Origin: Azoarcus sp. | Lineage (GTDB): Bacteria > Pseudomonadota > Gammaproteobacteria > Burkholderiales > Rhodocyclaceae | Length of the DNA: 64,000 nucleotides | Assembly (NCBI GenBank): GCA_030604735.1 | Contig: JAUVVG010000007.1 | Coordinates: 1 to 64,000, forward strand | Direction of reading: 5' to 3' | Part shown: positions 1-9,443 of the stretch, piece after piece | Position numbering within the stretch: the first letter of the stretch is position 1 | Layout: the number at the start of each line of letters is the position of its first letter | Position numbers and translations under genes: made by a program | The notes under the pieces: model-generated | What the model was told of the DNA's origin: nothing | The model's database searches: none | What the model saw: the letters and a program-made list of their open reading frames with translations, nothing else

Positions 1-111
1 CGCACGCTCATCGAGTGCCTTCATGATCGGCGGCCACACGAATTTCATCGTGAACCAGCCGAGAATGAAGAACACAACGATCTGGGCTATCAGGGTTGCG
101 TTCAAATTCAC
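1..111 (-). CDS. atpF: ATP synthase F0 subunit b, 5' part only
   Basis: This is the amino-terminal 37 codons of the peripheral-stalk b subunit; the rest lies left of the window. The reading frame starts with GTG at 109-111 and gives a short polar start followed by a hydrophobic membrane anchor ([20 protein letters not shown]) and the [10 protein letters not shown] segment typical of AtpF. It follows atpE by 38 bp in the same direction, the standard atpIBEF order. Partial, because it runs off the window edge. Confidence 0.9.
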   Translation of the reverse strand, partial: MNLNATLIAQIVVFFILGWFTMKFVWPPIMKALDERA

Positions 112-149
112 TGTTCTAGGCCCTCGGTTGAGTTAGACGGAGGGTTCGA

Positions 150-422
<273 letters not shown>

Positions 423-452
423 CTAAGTTAAAAACCCGTGATGATACAGAAA

Positions 453-1304
453 TCAATGCCCTTCATGCGCCTGGCCGACATAGACCAGGGTCAGCATCAT
501 GAAGATGAAGGCCTGAAGCACGATGATCAGGATGTGGAAGATCGCCCAGATCGAGCCTGCGATCAGATGACCTATGAAACCGAACACCGTCGCGGTACCG
601 CCCAGCAGCGCGATCAGCACGAACAGCAGCTCGCCGGCGAACAGGTTCCCGAACAGACGCAGACCATGCGAAACGGTCTTGGCCAGGAATTCGATCATCT
701 GCATCACGAAGTTGATCGGCCACAGCACCGGATGACTGCCGAAAGGCGCGGTGAAGAGCTCATGCACCCAACCACCGAAACCTTTGATCTTGATGTTGTA
801 GTAGAAGCACATGATCAGGACCGAGATCGCCATGCCGAGCGGGACGTTGATGTCTGCGGTCGGCACGATACGCATGTAGGCATCGCCCGGACTCTCGACG
901 AAACCCATCGCGGTCAGCGCACCGCCCCACATCATCGGAACCAGATCCACCGGGATCAAGTCCATGAAGTTCATCAGGAACACCCAGATGAACACGGTCA
1001 GCGCCAACGGCGCGACGAACTTGCGTGACTCGGGACTATGGATGATGTTCTTGGCCTGATCGTTGACCATCTCGACCAGCAACTCGATGAAACCCTGGAA
1101 TCGCCCCGGCACACCGGAGGTCACGCGCTGAGCGACGCGCCACAGGATATACACCGTCAAGATGCCGAGACCGAAGCCCCAGAACACCGAATCGAGGTTG
1201 ATGTAGCTCCAGTCGACGATGTCCTTCTGGGCATGACCGGTCTGATTCAGGTTGGTCAGGTGGTGAGTTACGTACTCTGAAGCGGTGGGAGCGTTTCCAG
1301 CCAT
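453..1304 (-). CDS. atpB: ATP synthase F0 subunit a
   Basis: This is the stator subunit that forms the two proton half-channels against the c-ring. It has 283 residues, with several hydrophobic helices and the diagnostic segment SHGLRLFGNLFAGE near residues 212-225; Arg216 corresponds to the essential arginine (Arg210 in E. coli). The carboxyl end LVYVGQAHEGH is typical of the family. It begins 2 bp after the atpI stop codon, so translational coupling with atpI is likely, and atpE follows 54 bp later. Confidence 0.97.
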   Translation of the reverse strand: MAGNAPTASEYVTHHLTNLNQTGHAQKDIVDWSYINLDSVFWGFGLGILTVYILWRVAQRVTSGVPGRFQGFIELLVEMVNDQAKNIIHSPESRKFVAPLALTVFIWVFLMNFMDLIPVDLVPMMWGGALTAMGFVESPGDAYMRIVPTADINVPLGMAISVLIMCFYYNIKIKGFGGWVHELFTAPFGSHPVLWPINFVMQMIEFLAKTVSHGLRLFGNLFAGELLFVLIALLGGTATVFGFIGHLIAGSIWAIFHILIIVLQAFIFMMLTLVYVGQAHEGH

Positions 1305-1306
1305 TT

Positions 1307-1648
1307 TTATGTCTTCACCAAAAATGCAAATAAATTCGCCTTCAGCGCCAGAATCAGGCCGACGAACAACCCTCCCCAGTGGAGGTCATCGTACAGCGCC
1401 CAAATCGACACCAGTAATCCCACTATCGTCGCGATCTTGATGAACTCGCCGACGAGAAAGACAGCCGCACTGGGTGATCCGCCCTTGGCCGCACTCAGGC
1501 CGAGCCGGAGTGCGAACAGTGCATTCGGCACCACGCAGACCAGTCCGGCCAGACCGGCCGAGATCGCTCCATGCACCCCGAAAAAAACGGCCGATATGGC
1601 CGTTGCTACGAGGGTTGCACCGAATTGCAGGAGTACCATCTTGAACAT
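1307..1648 (-). CDS. atpI: ATP synthase assembly protein I
   Basis: This small integral membrane protein of 113 residues has about four hydrophobic segments. AtpI is known as a non-essential assembly factor for the c-ring. It is weakly conserved, and the identification rests on length, topology (N-terminal FGATLVATAISAVFFG, C-terminal LKANLFAFLVKT) and position as first gene before atpB. The start at 1648 lies about 50 bp downstream of the predicted transcription start of the atp operon. An internal ATG three codons later is an alternative start. Confidence 0.88.
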   Translation of the reverse strand: MFKMVLLQFGATLVATAISAVFFGVHGAISAGLAGLVCVVPNALFALRLGLSAAKGGSPSAAVFLVGEFIKIATIVGLLVSIWALYDDLHWGGLFVGLILALKANLFAFLVKT

Positions 1649-1703
1649 CGGTTCACTGGCGCCCTGCAGTTATTGCGCCGACTGCCTCTAAAAAATTTTC
1701 GCA

Positions 1704-1732
1704 ATGGTAGGGGTTAACCACCACAAAGTCAA
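1704..1732 (-). promoter_or_regulatory. sigma-70 promoter of the atp operon
   Basis: On the minus strand there is TTGACT at 1727-1732, a 17-bp spacer, and TACCAT at 1704-1709. Both hexamers are close to consensus and point toward atpI, giving a predicted leader of about 50 nt. No competing gene lies between this site and atpI. Confidence 0.7.
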
Positions 1733-1895
1733 ACCGGTTTTGCAGTGCACCATCAAAATTCGGCGCAGTCCTGCATCTTATACATGATTAATCGATCCAT
1801 GAGTTCGGCATTCCTTAACCTGTCATATATTTCGCATATCGGAACTTCTCCGATTCTGCTATTCCTTAACGTTTCGCCATGACAGGAGAGGCCCC

Positions 1896-3215
1896 ATGAT
1901 CGCAACCCGGAAAGCGGGTCGGCGCGAGATTTTCGGCTGGTGCATGTTCGATTTTGCGAATCAGGCCTACACCCTGCTGATCATTACGGTGATCTTCGGC
2001 GACCTCTACAGCCGCATCATCGTCGGCGACGCGCCGGACTACCGGATCGGCAACCTGCTGTGGAGTCTCGCGCTGTGCCTGAGCTATCTACTGGTCGTCC
2101 TCAGCGCACCGCTGCTGGGCGCGGTCATGGACTATGCCCGGGCCAAGAAGCGGATGCTGTTCCTCAGCTACATCCTGACGGTCATCAGTACAGGCCTGCT
2201 CTATTTCGTCGCCCCGGGTCATATCTGGCTTGGCTTCATCCTGATCGTGATCTCCAACACGGCCTACTCGATCGGTGAATCGTTCATCGCCAGCTTCCTG
2301 CCTTTTCTCGGCGACCAGGACGAACTGGGCAAGATCTCCGGTCTGGGATGGGCCCTGGGCTATGCCGGTGGACTGGTCGCCGCGGCCTTCGCGTTGGCCT
2401 TTCTCGGTACGGTCAGCGCCGAAAACTTCGACCGTATCCGCTGGGTGGGGCCGTTCGCGGCGGTGTTCTTCCTGCTGGCCGCGATCCCGACCTTCCTCTG
2501 GGTCCGTGAACCGGCGGTCGGCGTCAGACGCGCGCTGAGCCCCGGCTTTCTGTCGACTGGCTATGCCAGGTTGCGTGACACCCTGCATGCGATCGGTCGC
2601 TTTCCCGATCTCACCCGCCTGTTCGTTTCCATCCTGTTCGCGATGGCCGGGGTCTACGTGATCGTCGCCTTTTCCTTTATCTATGGCGCCCAGGTCATAG
2701 GCTGGAGCGAAGGCACGCGCACCCTGATGTTCATCGTGGTCCAGATCACCGCGCTGCTTGGGGCCCTGTTCTTCGGTTGGGTACAGGGCCGGCTTGGTGG
2801 CAGGACGACCTATGCGGTCACGCTGTTGCTATGGATCTGCGCCATTCTGGCGATCTTCTTCGTCCGCGAACTGACAACCGCGATCAACCATGCCTTCGAT
2901 ACCGCGCTTTCGGTCGAGCAGGTCTTTCTGTTTGCCGGCTTGCTGTCCGGCCTGAGCCTCGGCTCGAGCCAGTCGGTCGGGCGGGCCCTGGTCGGCGCAT
3001 TCTCGCCGGAAGGACGGGCAGCGGAGTTCTTCGGCTTCTGGGGCCTGTTCTCCAAGCTCGCCGCCATTTTCGGGCTGTTCGGGGTCGGTCTGCTGCAGTT
3101 CGTGTTCGGGCTGGAGGGCGCGGTGCTGTTCTGCATCGTGCTTTTTGCGGCCGCGCTCGTTCCGCTTGCCGGGGTGGACGAGAGGCGCGGCCGGAAGGCC
3201 GCAATGCGAAGCTGA
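1896..3215 (+). CDS. MFS transporter of the Atg22/UMF1-like type
   Basis: This 439-residue integral membrane protein has about twelve hydrophobic segments. The opening WCMFDFANQAYT and the later GLGWALGYAGGL are characteristic of bacterial carriers related to the yeast vacuolar effluxer Atg22 (UMF1 group of the major facilitator superfamily). The substrate cannot be told from sequence. A strong ribosome binding site (AGGAGAGG) precedes the ATG. The gene lies between parB and atpI, two genes usually adjacent in this neighbourhood, and runs opposite to both; its stop is 7 bp from the parB stop. This suggests insertion into an ancestral par-atp arrangement. Confidence 0.85.
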   Translation: MIATRKAGRREIFGWCMFDFANQAYTLLIITVIFGDLYSRIIVGDAPDYRIGNLLWSLALCLSYLLVVLSAPLLGAVMDYARAKKRMLFLSYILTVISTGLLYFVAPGHIWLGFILIVISNTAYSIGESFIASFLPFLGDQDELGKISGLGWALGYAGGLVAAAFALAFLGTVSAENFDRIRWVGPFAAVFFLLAAIPTFLWVREPAVGVRRALSPGFLSTGYARLRDTLHAIGRFPDLTRLFVSILFAMAGVYVIVAFSFIYGAQVIGWSEGTRTLMFIVVQITALLGALFFGWVQGRLGGRTTYAVTLLLWICAILAIFFVRELTTAINHAFDTALSVEQVFLFAGLLSGLSLGSSQSVGRALVGAFSPEGRAAEFFGFWGLFSKLAAIFGLFGVGLLQFVFGLEGAVLFCIVLFAAALVPLAGVDERRGRKAAMRS

Positions 3216-3222
3216 ATTCGGA

Positions 3223-4074
3223 TCAGCGCAGGCGTGACAACAGGCCGTCGAGCTGGTCGAGGTTGCCGAAGCGGATGCTGACCTCGCCTGCGCCCTTGCG
3301 GTTGGCCTTGATCCTGACCGTCGCGCCAAGGGTATCGGCGATTTCTTCCTGCAGGCGCAGCAGGTCCCGGTCGGGTTCGGTCCGGCCTCGCTGCGCCTTG
3401 GGATTGAGCAGCTTGTGCACCAGGCGTTCGGTGTCCCGGACCGAGAAGCCGCGTGCGGCGACCTGGTTGCCGACCTGGATCTGGCTGGCCGCATCGAGCG
3501 GTAGCAAGGCCCGTGCATGACCCATGTCGATATCGCCTGCCATCAACAATTCCTGCACCGGCCGGGCGAGGTTGAGCAGGCGCAGCAGGTTGGACGCCGC
3601 CGGGCGCGAGCGTCCGACCGCGTCGGCTGCCTGCTGGTGGGTCATGCCGAACTCGTCGATCAGACGCTGGATGCCGCCGGCCTCCTCGAGCGGGTTGAGG
3701 TTCTCGCGCTGGATGTTCTCGATCAGCGACATCGCAAGGGCCGCCTCGTCCGGGATCTCCCGAACAAGACACGGTACCTCGTCGAGCTCGGCGATCTGCG
3801 CGGCACGCCAGCGGCGCTCGCCGGCGATGATCTCGTAGGCATCCTCCCCGACCGGGCGCACCAGAATCGGCTGCATCACCCCTTGCGCCTTGATCGAAGC
3901 GGCCAGCTCCTCCAGCGAACCGGGATCCATGCGGGTCCTGGGCTGGTACTTGCCCGGCTGCAGCTGACTCACCGGCAGGGTCTGCAGTTCGCCCTTGTCG
4001 GCCTCGTCGTCACGATTGCCGGAGAGCAGCGCATCGAGGCCGCGTCCCAGTCCCTTGAGTTTCGGTCGGGTCAT
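3223..4074 (-). CDS. parB: Chromosome partitioning protein ParB
   Basis: ParB binds parS sites near the origin, spreads as a CTP-dependent clamp and works with ParA to segregate chromosomes. The 283-residue protein has the expected order: a basic N-terminal ParA-contacting region ([11 protein letters not shown]), the ParB/Srx CTP-binding fold with GERRWR at 85-90 and the [14 protein letters not shown] box, a central helix-turn-helix ([16 protein letters not shown]), and a C-terminal dimer domain. It starts 16 bp after parA stops, so the two are probably cotranscribed. Confidence 0.97.
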   Translation of the reverse strand: MTRPKLKGLGRGLDALLSGNRDDEADKGELQTLPVSQLQPGKYQPRTRMDPGSLEELAASIKAQGVMQPILVRPVGEDAYEIIAGERRWRAAQIAELDEVPCLVREIPDEAALAMSLIENIQRENLNPLEEAGGIQRLIDEFGMTHQQAADAVGRSRPAASNLLRLLNLARPVQELLMAGDIDMGHARALLPLDAASQIQVGNQVAARGFSVRDTERLVHKLLNPKAQRGRTEPDRDLLRLQEEIADTLGATVRIKANRKGAGEVSIRFGNLDQLDGLLSRLR

Positions 4075-4090
4075 CGTCGTCCTGTCGGAA

Positions 4091-4861
4091 TCAAAGGGTT
4101 TTCATGCGTTCGATCATCTCGGCGGCGAAGGCCATGTAGGCCTGCGCACCCTTGGCGTTGCGGTCGAACACCACACCCGGCATGCCGTGGCTGGGCGCCT
4201 CGGCGAGCCGGACGTTGCGCGGCACGATCGCGCGGAACACCTTGTCGCCGAAGTGATCCTCCAGTTGCGCCGAGACCTGCTGCTGCAAGGTCATCCGGGC
4301 GTCGAACATCACCCGCAGCAGGCCGATGATCTTGAGGTCGCGGTTCAGGTTGGCATGGACCTTCTTGATCGTATTGACCAGATCCGACAAGCCCTCGAGC
4401 GCGTAATATTCGCATTGCATCGGGATGATCACGCCATGAGCGGCGCACAGCCCGTTCAGCGTCAGCATCGACAGCGACGGCGGGCAGTCGATCAACACGA
4501 AGTCGTAGTCGGCGTCGTAGTCCTTGAGCGCCTGCTTGAGCCGCTTCTCGCGCTGCTCGAGCGCGACCAGCTCGACCTCGGCGCCGGCGAGTTCGCGATT
4601 GGCCGGCAACACGTCGAAGCCGCCGCTGGGCGACGGGGTGCGGACCTGATCCAGTGTGGCCAGTCCGACCAGCAGGTGATAGACCGAAAGGGCCAGCTCG
4701 CGCTTGTCCACGCCGCTACCCATGGTCGCATTGCCTTGCGGGTCGAGATCGACCAGCAGCGTGCGCTGCCCTGCCTCCTGCAAGGCGGCCGCAAGGTTGA
4801 CACAGGTCGTGGTCTTGCCCACGCCCCCTTTCTGGTTCGCGATACAGAAAATTCGGGCCAT
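4091..4861 (-). CDS. parA: Chromosome partitioning ATPase ParA (Soj)
   Basis: This deviant-Walker ATPase partners ParB in origin segregation. It has 256 residues and begins [18 protein letters not shown], with the deviant Walker A box KGGVGKTT at 11-18 including the signature lysine, and DCPPSL later as the Walker B-like motif. The short N terminus without a helix-turn-helix is the chromosomal (type Ib-like) form rather than a plasmid type Ia protein. Its start codon overlaps the end of rsmG, so rsmG, parA and parB form one transcription unit. Confidence 0.97.
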   Translation of the reverse strand: MARIFCIANQKGGVGKTTTCVNLAAALQEAGQRTLLVDLDPQGNATMGSGVDKRELALSVYHLLVGLATLDQVRTPSPSGGFDVLPANRELAGAEVELVALEQREKRLKQALKDYDADYDFVLIDCPPSLSMLTLNGLCAAHGVIIPMQCEYYALEGLSDLVNTIKKVHANLNRDLKIIGLLRVMFDARMTLQQQVSAQLEDHFGDKVFRAIVPRNVRLAEAPSHGMPGVVFDRNAKGAQAYMAFAAEMIERMKTL

Positions 4862-5484
4862 CAGACGGGATCCAGGATCAGCAGGTGTCGCTCGGCACCC
4901 AGGCCGGGCACATCCAGATTCAGGCTTTCGCGCAGCCGGACCGATTCGGGCAGGCGGGCGATCTCGGCATCAGGATACACGCCCTTCATCGCCAGAAAGT
5001 ATCCGCCCGGTGCGAGCAGGTGAGCAGTGAGCGCGACGAAGTCGGCGAGTTCGGAAAAGGCACGCGAGATCACGACATCGAAGAGCGGCTCGGCACGGAC
5101 GTTCTCGACCCGCTCGTTCAACACCGAGAAGTTGTCCAGGCCGAGCTCTATCCTGGCCTGCTGCTGAAAGGCCGCCTTCTTGCTGACGGTCTCGATCGAC
5201 ACCACGGTGAGGGTCGGGCACGCGATCGCGAGTGGGATGCCGGGCAAGCCGCCGCCCGATCCGACATCGGCGAGGCGCGCGACCCCGCCTACATGCGGGA
5301 CGACCGCAAGCGAGTCGAGCAGGTGGTGGGTGATGACCTGCTCGGGGTCACGGATCGCGGTCAGGTTGTAGACCCGGTTCCATTTGAGCAACAGGGCTGC
5401 ATAGGCGAGCAGACGCTCACGCGCGCCGGACGACAACGAGAGGCCGAGCGCCTCGACGCCGCGGTCGAATCGGTCGGCGTTCAT
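4861..5484 (-). CDS. rsmG: 16S rRNA m7G527 methyltransferase RsmG (GidB)
   Basis: RsmG makes N7-methylguanosine at position 527 of 16S rRNA using S-adenosylmethionine. The 207-residue protein has the class I methyltransferase glycine loop [14 protein letters not shown] (about residues 73-86) and the family motif [14 protein letters not shown]. It overlaps mnmG by 4 bp upstream and touches parA downstream, as in many proteobacteria. Loss of RsmG is known to give low-level streptomycin resistance; the gene here looks intact. Confidence 0.96.
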   Translation of the reverse strand: MNADRFDRGVEALGLSLSSGARERLLAYAALLLKWNRVYNLTAIRDPEQVITHHLLDSLAVVPHVGGVARLADVGSGGGLPGIPLAIACPTLTVVSIETVSKKAAFQQQARIELGLDNFSVLNERVENVRAEPLFDVVISRAFSELADFVALTAHLLAPGGYFLAMKGVYPDAEIARLPESVRLRESLNLDVPGLGAERHLLILDPV

Positions 5485-7394
5485 GCGGTTTTCTTCTCGT
5501 CCTGGGTGGCGTTCCGCATCAGCTCGTTGCGCTTGAGCCAGACCAGCAGCAGCGACACAGCGGCCGGGGTCACGCCCTGAATGCGCCCAGCCTGGCCGAT
5601 GGTCTCGGGCCGGTGCTGATTGAGTTTCTGCTGGACTTCCTTGGACAGCCCACGCACCTGTCCGTAGTCGAAGTCGGCCGGGAGACGGGTAGACTCGGCC
5701 TGCAACTGGCGGGCGACTTCGTCCTGCTGGCGGTCGATGTAACCCTGATACTTGGCGGCGATTTCGATCTGCTCGATCACCTGTGGATCCTGGACCGGCT
5801 CCTCGGGCGCGCCAGGGAGCGTCATCAGATCGACATAGCGGGTGCCGGGCCGGCGCAACAGATCGAAATAGCGGTACTCGCGCTCCAGTGCCTTGCCGAA
5901 CAGGCTTTCGACCGCCTCCGTCGGCAGGCGCTCGGGATGCGCCCAGGTCGCGCGCAGCCGCGCGGTTTCCCGCTCGATCGCGTCCCGTTTGGTGCAGAAC
6001 GCAGCCCAGCGGATGTCATCGACCAGACCCAGCTCACGCCCTTTCTCGGTCAGGCGCAGGTCCGCATTGTCTTCACGCAGTTGCAGGCGGTATTCCGCCC
6101 GCGACGTGAACATCCGGTAGGGCTCGGCCACCCCGCGGGTGATCAGGTCGTCCACCAGCACGCCGAGGTAGGCTTCGTCACGGCGCGGGCACCAGGCGTC
6201 ACGCCCGAGTACCTGCAGCGCAGCGTTGGCGCCGGCAAGCAGGCCTTGTGCCGCGGCTTCTTCGTAGCCGGTGGTGCCGTTGATCTGGCCGGCGAAGAAC
6301 AGGCCCTGGAAGGTCTTGGTCTCCAGCGAGGACTTCAGGTTGCGCGGATCGAAGTAGTCATACTCGATCGCATAGCCCGGCCGCAGGATGTGGGCATTCT
6401 CCATGCCGCGGATCGAGCGCACCACGGCCAGCTGCACATCGAAGGGCAACGAGGTCGAGATCCCGTTCGGATACAGCTCGTGGGTGTCCAGACCCTCCGG
6501 CTCGAGGAAGATGTTGTGGCTGGTCTTGTCCGCGAAACGGTGGATCTTGTCCTCGATCGACGGGCAGTAACGCGGCCCGACGCCTTCGATCACGCCGGAA
6601 TACATCGGCGAACGGTCGAGGTTGTTGCGGATGATCTCGTGGGTCGCTTCGTTGGTGTGGGTGATCCAGCAGGGCAGCTGGCGCGGGTGCTGCGTCGCCG
6701 AGCCGAGAAAGCTGAACACCGGCACCGGATCGTCGCCGGGCTGCTCCTGCATCACCGAGAAATCGACGCTGCGCCCGTCGATGCGCGGCGGCGTGCCGGT
6801 CTTCAAGCGACCTTGCGGCAGCGCGAGTTCCTTGAGACGGCGCCCGAGCGAAATCGCCGGCGGATCGCCGGCACGGCCGGCGGAATAGTTGTCCAGCCCG
6901 ACATGGATCAAGCCATTGAGGACGGTGCCGGCGGTCAGCACCACCGTCGGCGCGGCGAAGCGGACGCCGAGCTGGGTCACCACGCCGGTTACCCGGTCAC
7001 CCTCGACCGTGAGGTCGTCCACCGCTTGCTGGAACAGGGTCAGGTTGGTCTGGTTCTCGAGCCGGCGGCGGATCGCGGCCTTGTACAGCACCCGGTCGGC
7101 CTGGGCACGGGTGGCACGAACCGCCGGACCCTTGGAGGCGTTGAGGATACGGAACTGGATCCCGCCTTCGTCGGTGGCCGCGGCCATCGCGCCGCCGAGC
7201 GCGTCGACTTCCTTGACCAGATGACCCTTGCCGATTCCGCCGATCGACGGGTTGCAGCTCATCGCGCCGAGCGTCTCGATGTTGTGGGTCAGCAGCAGGG
7301 TCTGTACGCCCATACGGGCGGCTGCGAGCGCAGCCTCGGTCCCGGCATGGCCGCCGCCGACTACGATGACATCGAAACGGGTGGGATAAAGCAT
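5481..7394 (-). CDS. mnmG: tRNA uridine-5-carboxymethylaminomethyl modification enzyme MnmG (GidA)
   Basis: MnmG is the FAD-containing partner of MnmE in wobble-uridine (U34) modification. The ATG at 7394 is chosen because it gives [20 protein letters not shown], which aligns with the family start; an in-frame ATG 39 bp upstream adds only unconserved residues. The length is then 637 residues, close to E. coli (629). Visible features are the FAD dinucleotide loop GGGHAG, the [16 protein letters not shown] segment and a C-terminal helical region. It is the first gene of the mnmG-rsmG-parA-parB unit. Confidence 0.96.
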   Translation of the reverse strand: MLYPTRFDVIVVGGGHAGTEAALAAARMGVQTLLLTHNIETLGAMSCNPSIGGIGKGHLVKEVDALGGAMAAATDEGGIQFRILNASKGPAVRATRAQADRVLYKAAIRRRLENQTNLTLFQQAVDDLTVEGDRVTGVVTQLGVRFAAPTVVLTAGTVLNGLIHVGLDNYSAGRAGDPPAISLGRRLKELALPQGRLKTGTPPRIDGRSVDFSVMQEQPGDDPVPVFSFLGSATQHPRQLPCWITHTNEATHEIIRNNLDRSPMYSGVIEGVGPRYCPSIEDKIHRFADKTSHNIFLEPEGLDTHELYPNGISTSLPFDVQLAVVRSIRGMENAHILRPGYAIEYDYFDPRNLKSSLETKTFQGLFFAGQINGTTGYEEAAAQGLLAGANAALQVLGRDAWCPRRDEAYLGVLVDDLITRGVAEPYRMFTSRAEYRLQLREDNADLRLTEKGRELGLVDDIRWAAFCTKRDAIERETARLRATWAHPERLPTEAVESLFGKALEREYRYFDLLRRPGTRYVDLMTLPGAPEEPVQDPQVIEQIEIAAKYQGYIDRQQDEVARQLQAESTRLPADFDYGQVRGLSKEVQQKLNQHRPETIGQAGRIQGVTPAAVSLLLVWLKRNELMRNATQDEKKTA

Positions 7395-7473
7395 GGCGCA
7401 CCCCGGTGAAGGCAATTCTGGAAGGGAACGCATTCTACGCTGCTGCGCTGCAAAAGCCTAGTGTTCCGCGGAT

Positions 7474-7489
7474 TGTTTCACGAAAAAGT
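7474..7489. promoter_or_regulatory. Degenerate parS-like site upstream of mnmG
   Basis: TGTTTCACGAAAAAGT matches the 16-bp parS consensus TGTTTCACGTGAAACA at 12 of 16 positions, with the whole left half-site (TGTTTCACG) exact. It lies about 80 bp upstream of the mnmG start, in the gene neighbourhood where chromosomal parS sites are commonly found. The poor right half means ParB binding is uncertain. Confidence 0.35.
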
Positions 7490-7565
7490 TTATAACAAAC
7501 AGGGTGTTGTTCGTTTGATCTCGCAATTGCAGTGGAGTGCTTGTTTGCGGCGGTGCGGGTGGCCC

Positions 7566-7750
7566 GCGATCCGGGCGGGGGGTTTCCCTCCGCTCCGACA
7601 GCCACTCGCGCTGCCGCTGTAAGGCGCGCTTCGCTGCGATCCCTGAACCCGCCCTTCGGGCTCAGACAGCAGGGATCGCGGCCGCTACGCGCACCAACAG
7701 CGGCATGCGCTCGGGCTGAGTCGCTTTGGGAACCCCCCCGCCCGGATCGC
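7566..7750. repeat. Large palindromic intergenic repeat, copy 1
   Basis: This 185-bp element can fold as one long hairpin. The outer arms 7566-7588 and 7728-7750 are inverted complements at 22 of 23 positions. Inside, TGCCGCTGT (7612-7620) pairs with ACAGCGGCA (7697-7705) and GCGATCCCTG pairs with CAGGGATCGC; the apex is GCCCTTCGGGC. The 133-bp core 7592-7724 is 96% identical (128 of 133 by eye) to 63015-63147 on the other strand. The outer arms of the two copies are not alike. A short open frame over the core (C-terminal AATRTNSGMRSG) also appears in copy 2 but looks like a by-product of repeat conservation. Confidence 0.85.
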
Positions 7751-7860
7751 TACGATGTTCGGAGCGCAATGGATCTGCGGGATCTGGGGTGAAGGTGGTG
7801 CAGACAAGACTGGAATCGGCGCGAGTCCGACGTCCAGGCGGACAACCATCCTTGGGCCTT

Positions 7861-7895
7861 GCGGGCTGTCGCGCGAGGTGACTGCGACAGCCCGC
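7861..7895 (-). terminator. Strong hairpin downstream of tpx
   Basis: A perfect 12-bp inverted repeat (GCGGGCTGTCGC with GCGACAGCCCGC) and an 11-nt loop lie 19 bp beyond the tpx stop codon. No run of T follows, so it may act as a weak terminator or an mRNA-stabilising end rather than a classical intrinsic terminator. Confidence 0.5.
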
Positions 7896-7913
7896 GGATC
7901 CTGCACGGAGGGA

Positions 7914-8414
7914 TTACTTCAGCGCAGCCAGCGCAGCGGCGTAGTTCGGCTCGTTCTTGATCTCCGGCACCATTTCGGAATGGATCACCTTGTTGTTCTC
8001 GTCCAGTACGACGACCGCACGTGCAGTCAGGCCAGCGAGCGGGCCGGAGGTGATCTCGACGCCGTAGTTTTTCATGAACTCGCGACCACGCATGGTCGAC
8101 AGGCTGACCACGTTGGCCAGGCCCTCGGTTTCGCAAAAACGCTTCATCGCGAACGGCAGGTCGGCCGCGACTACCAGTACCACGGTGTTATCCAGCGCAC
8201 CGGCCTCTGCATTGAACTTGCGGGTCGAGGTCTGGCAGGTCGGGGTGTCGAGGCTGGGTACGATGTTCAGTACCTTGCGCTTGCCGGCATAGGTATCCAG
8301 CGTCACGTCCGCCAGGTCGGTACCGACCAGCGAGAAGGCGGGGGCGGTATCGCCCGGTTGCGGAAGCTTGCCTGCGACGTCGATCGGATTGCCGGCGAGG
8401 GTTACGGTTGTCAT
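7914..8414 (-). CDS. tpx: Thiol peroxidase Tpx
   Basis: Tpx is an atypical 2-Cys peroxiredoxin that reduces hydrogen peroxide and organic peroxides using thioredoxin. The protein has 166 residues. The peroxidatic cysteine is Cys60 in [15 protein letters not shown] and the resolving cysteine is Cys94 in KRFCETEGL; spacing and numbering match the E. coli enzyme (about 168 residues). A clear AGGAG site precedes the ATG. It is monocistronic and divergent from fdhD. Confidence 0.97.
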   Translation of the reverse strand: MTTVTLAGNPIDVAGKLPQPGDTAPAFSLVGTDLADVTLDTYAGKRKVLNIVPSLDTPTCQTSTRKFNAEAGALDNTVVLVVAADLPFAMKRFCETEGLANVVSLSTMRGREFMKNYGVEITSGPLAGLTARAVVVLDENNKVIHSEMVPEIKNEPNYAAALAALK

Positions 8415-8618
8415 TGTTTGGGTCTCCTGCGAGGTTGTCGGGGGTTGAGTGTGTCCGCGTATCGGTCAGCAGCACGCCGTATCGGACTTTCCTAAGGGTG
8501 CAGCAGTTCGCTGCCAACGGCAAGTGCAGGCACCGATGCGGGTTAGAATCCTGTGCATGGTGGCCCGCGCCAGATGAAACACTTTCCGCCAGGCCGTATC
8601 CGGAGACATGAAGACACG

Positions 8619-9443
8619 ATGGGCATCACGACAAGACCCTTGATGAGCAACGCCAGCCGGGCGTTGACGATCACGATCCCGGCCGAGAACGAACATGGCG
8701 AGGTGGTGCCGACCTCGATCGCCGGCGAGTATCCACTGACCCTCTATGTAGACAAGCGCGAAATCGTCACGCTGATGACGCTGGGAGCGGCCCCGGAGGC
8801 CTTGACCATCGGTTGGCTGCGTAACCAGCGTCTGATCGGCAGCCTGGACGAGATCGCTTCGGTCCAGGTCGACTGGGAAGTCGATTCGGTTTCGGTGACC
8901 ACCCACAACGGCCTGCGCGATGTAGAGGAGAAGCTCGGCACCCGCACCGTCACCACCGGCTGCGGACAGGGTACGGTGTTCGGTGACCTGATGGCGGAAG
9001 TCGACGAGATCCGTCTGCCGAAAGACATTCATTTCAGCGAGGCCCGGTTGTATTCGCTGATGGATGCGGTGCGCAAGCACGAGTCCATCTACAAGCAGGC
9101 CGGCGCGGTGCATGGTTGCGCACTGGCCGTCGGGCAAGGGGACGCGTGCGAGATCCTGATGTTCTTCGAGGATGTCGGGCGTCACAACGCGGTGGACGCG
9201 ATCGCCGGTCAGATGTGGCTGGACGGACACGAGGGCGGCGACAAGATCTTCTACACCACGGGCCGGCTGACCTCGGAGATGGTGATCAAGACCGCCCAGA
9301 TGGGCATTCCGGTGCTGGTATCCCGCTCCGGCCTGACCCAGATGGGCTGGGAGATCGCACGGCGCATCGGCCTGACCATGATAGGCCGGGCACAGGGCAA
9401 GCACTACCTGCTGTTCTCAGGACAGGAGCGATTCACACGATGA
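8619..9443 (+). CDS. fdhD: Formate dehydrogenase sulfurtransferase FdhD
   Basis: FdhD passes sulfur from IscS to the molybdenum cofactor and is needed for active formate dehydrogenase. Starting at the ATG at 8619 the protein has 274 residues, near the E. coli length; in-frame GTG (8553) and ATG (8574) codons upstream lack a ribosome binding site, whereas GGAG precedes 8619 by 13 nt. Family motifs include SIAGEYPLTLYVD, HGCALA, FEDVGRHNAVDAIAG and TTGRLTSEM. Only one cysteine, Cys115 in TTGCGQGT, stands where E. coli has a CxxC pair. The stop overlaps the mobA start. Confidence 0.95.
   Translation: MGITTRPLMSNASRALTITIPAENEHGEVVPTSIAGEYPLTLYVDKREIVTLMTLGAAPEALTIGWLRNQRLIGSLDEIASVQVDWEVDSVSVTTHNGLRDVEEKLGTRTVTTGCGQGTVFGDLMAEVDEIRLPKDIHFSEARLYSLMDAVRKHESIYKQAGAVHGCALAVGQGDACEILMFFEDVGRHNAVDAIAGQMWLDGHEGGDKIFYTTGRLTSEMVIKTAQMGIPVLVSRSGLTQMGWEIARRIGLTMIGRAQGKHYLLFSGQERFTR

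Noticed and set aside
438-1028. Long open frame opposite atpB (196 codons)
   Set aside because: Antisense shadow typical of GC-rich DNA; atpB on the other strand is certain.
5613-7409. Very long open frame (598 codons) opposite mnmG
   Set aside because: Antisense shadow: low-complexity His/Arg/Gln-rich product without recognisable motifs, fully inside mnmG.
7400-7560. Chromosome origin next to mnmG
   Set aside because: No cluster of DnaA boxes (TTATCCACA-like) and no AT-rich unwinding region was seen; only a degenerate parS-like site.
7537-7719. Short frame with the same C-terminal peptide as one at 63020-63217 (AATRTNSGMRSG)
   Set aside because: Both frames lie inside the palindromic repeat; similarity follows from DNA identity of the core, there is no ribosome binding site, and the outer parts do not match.
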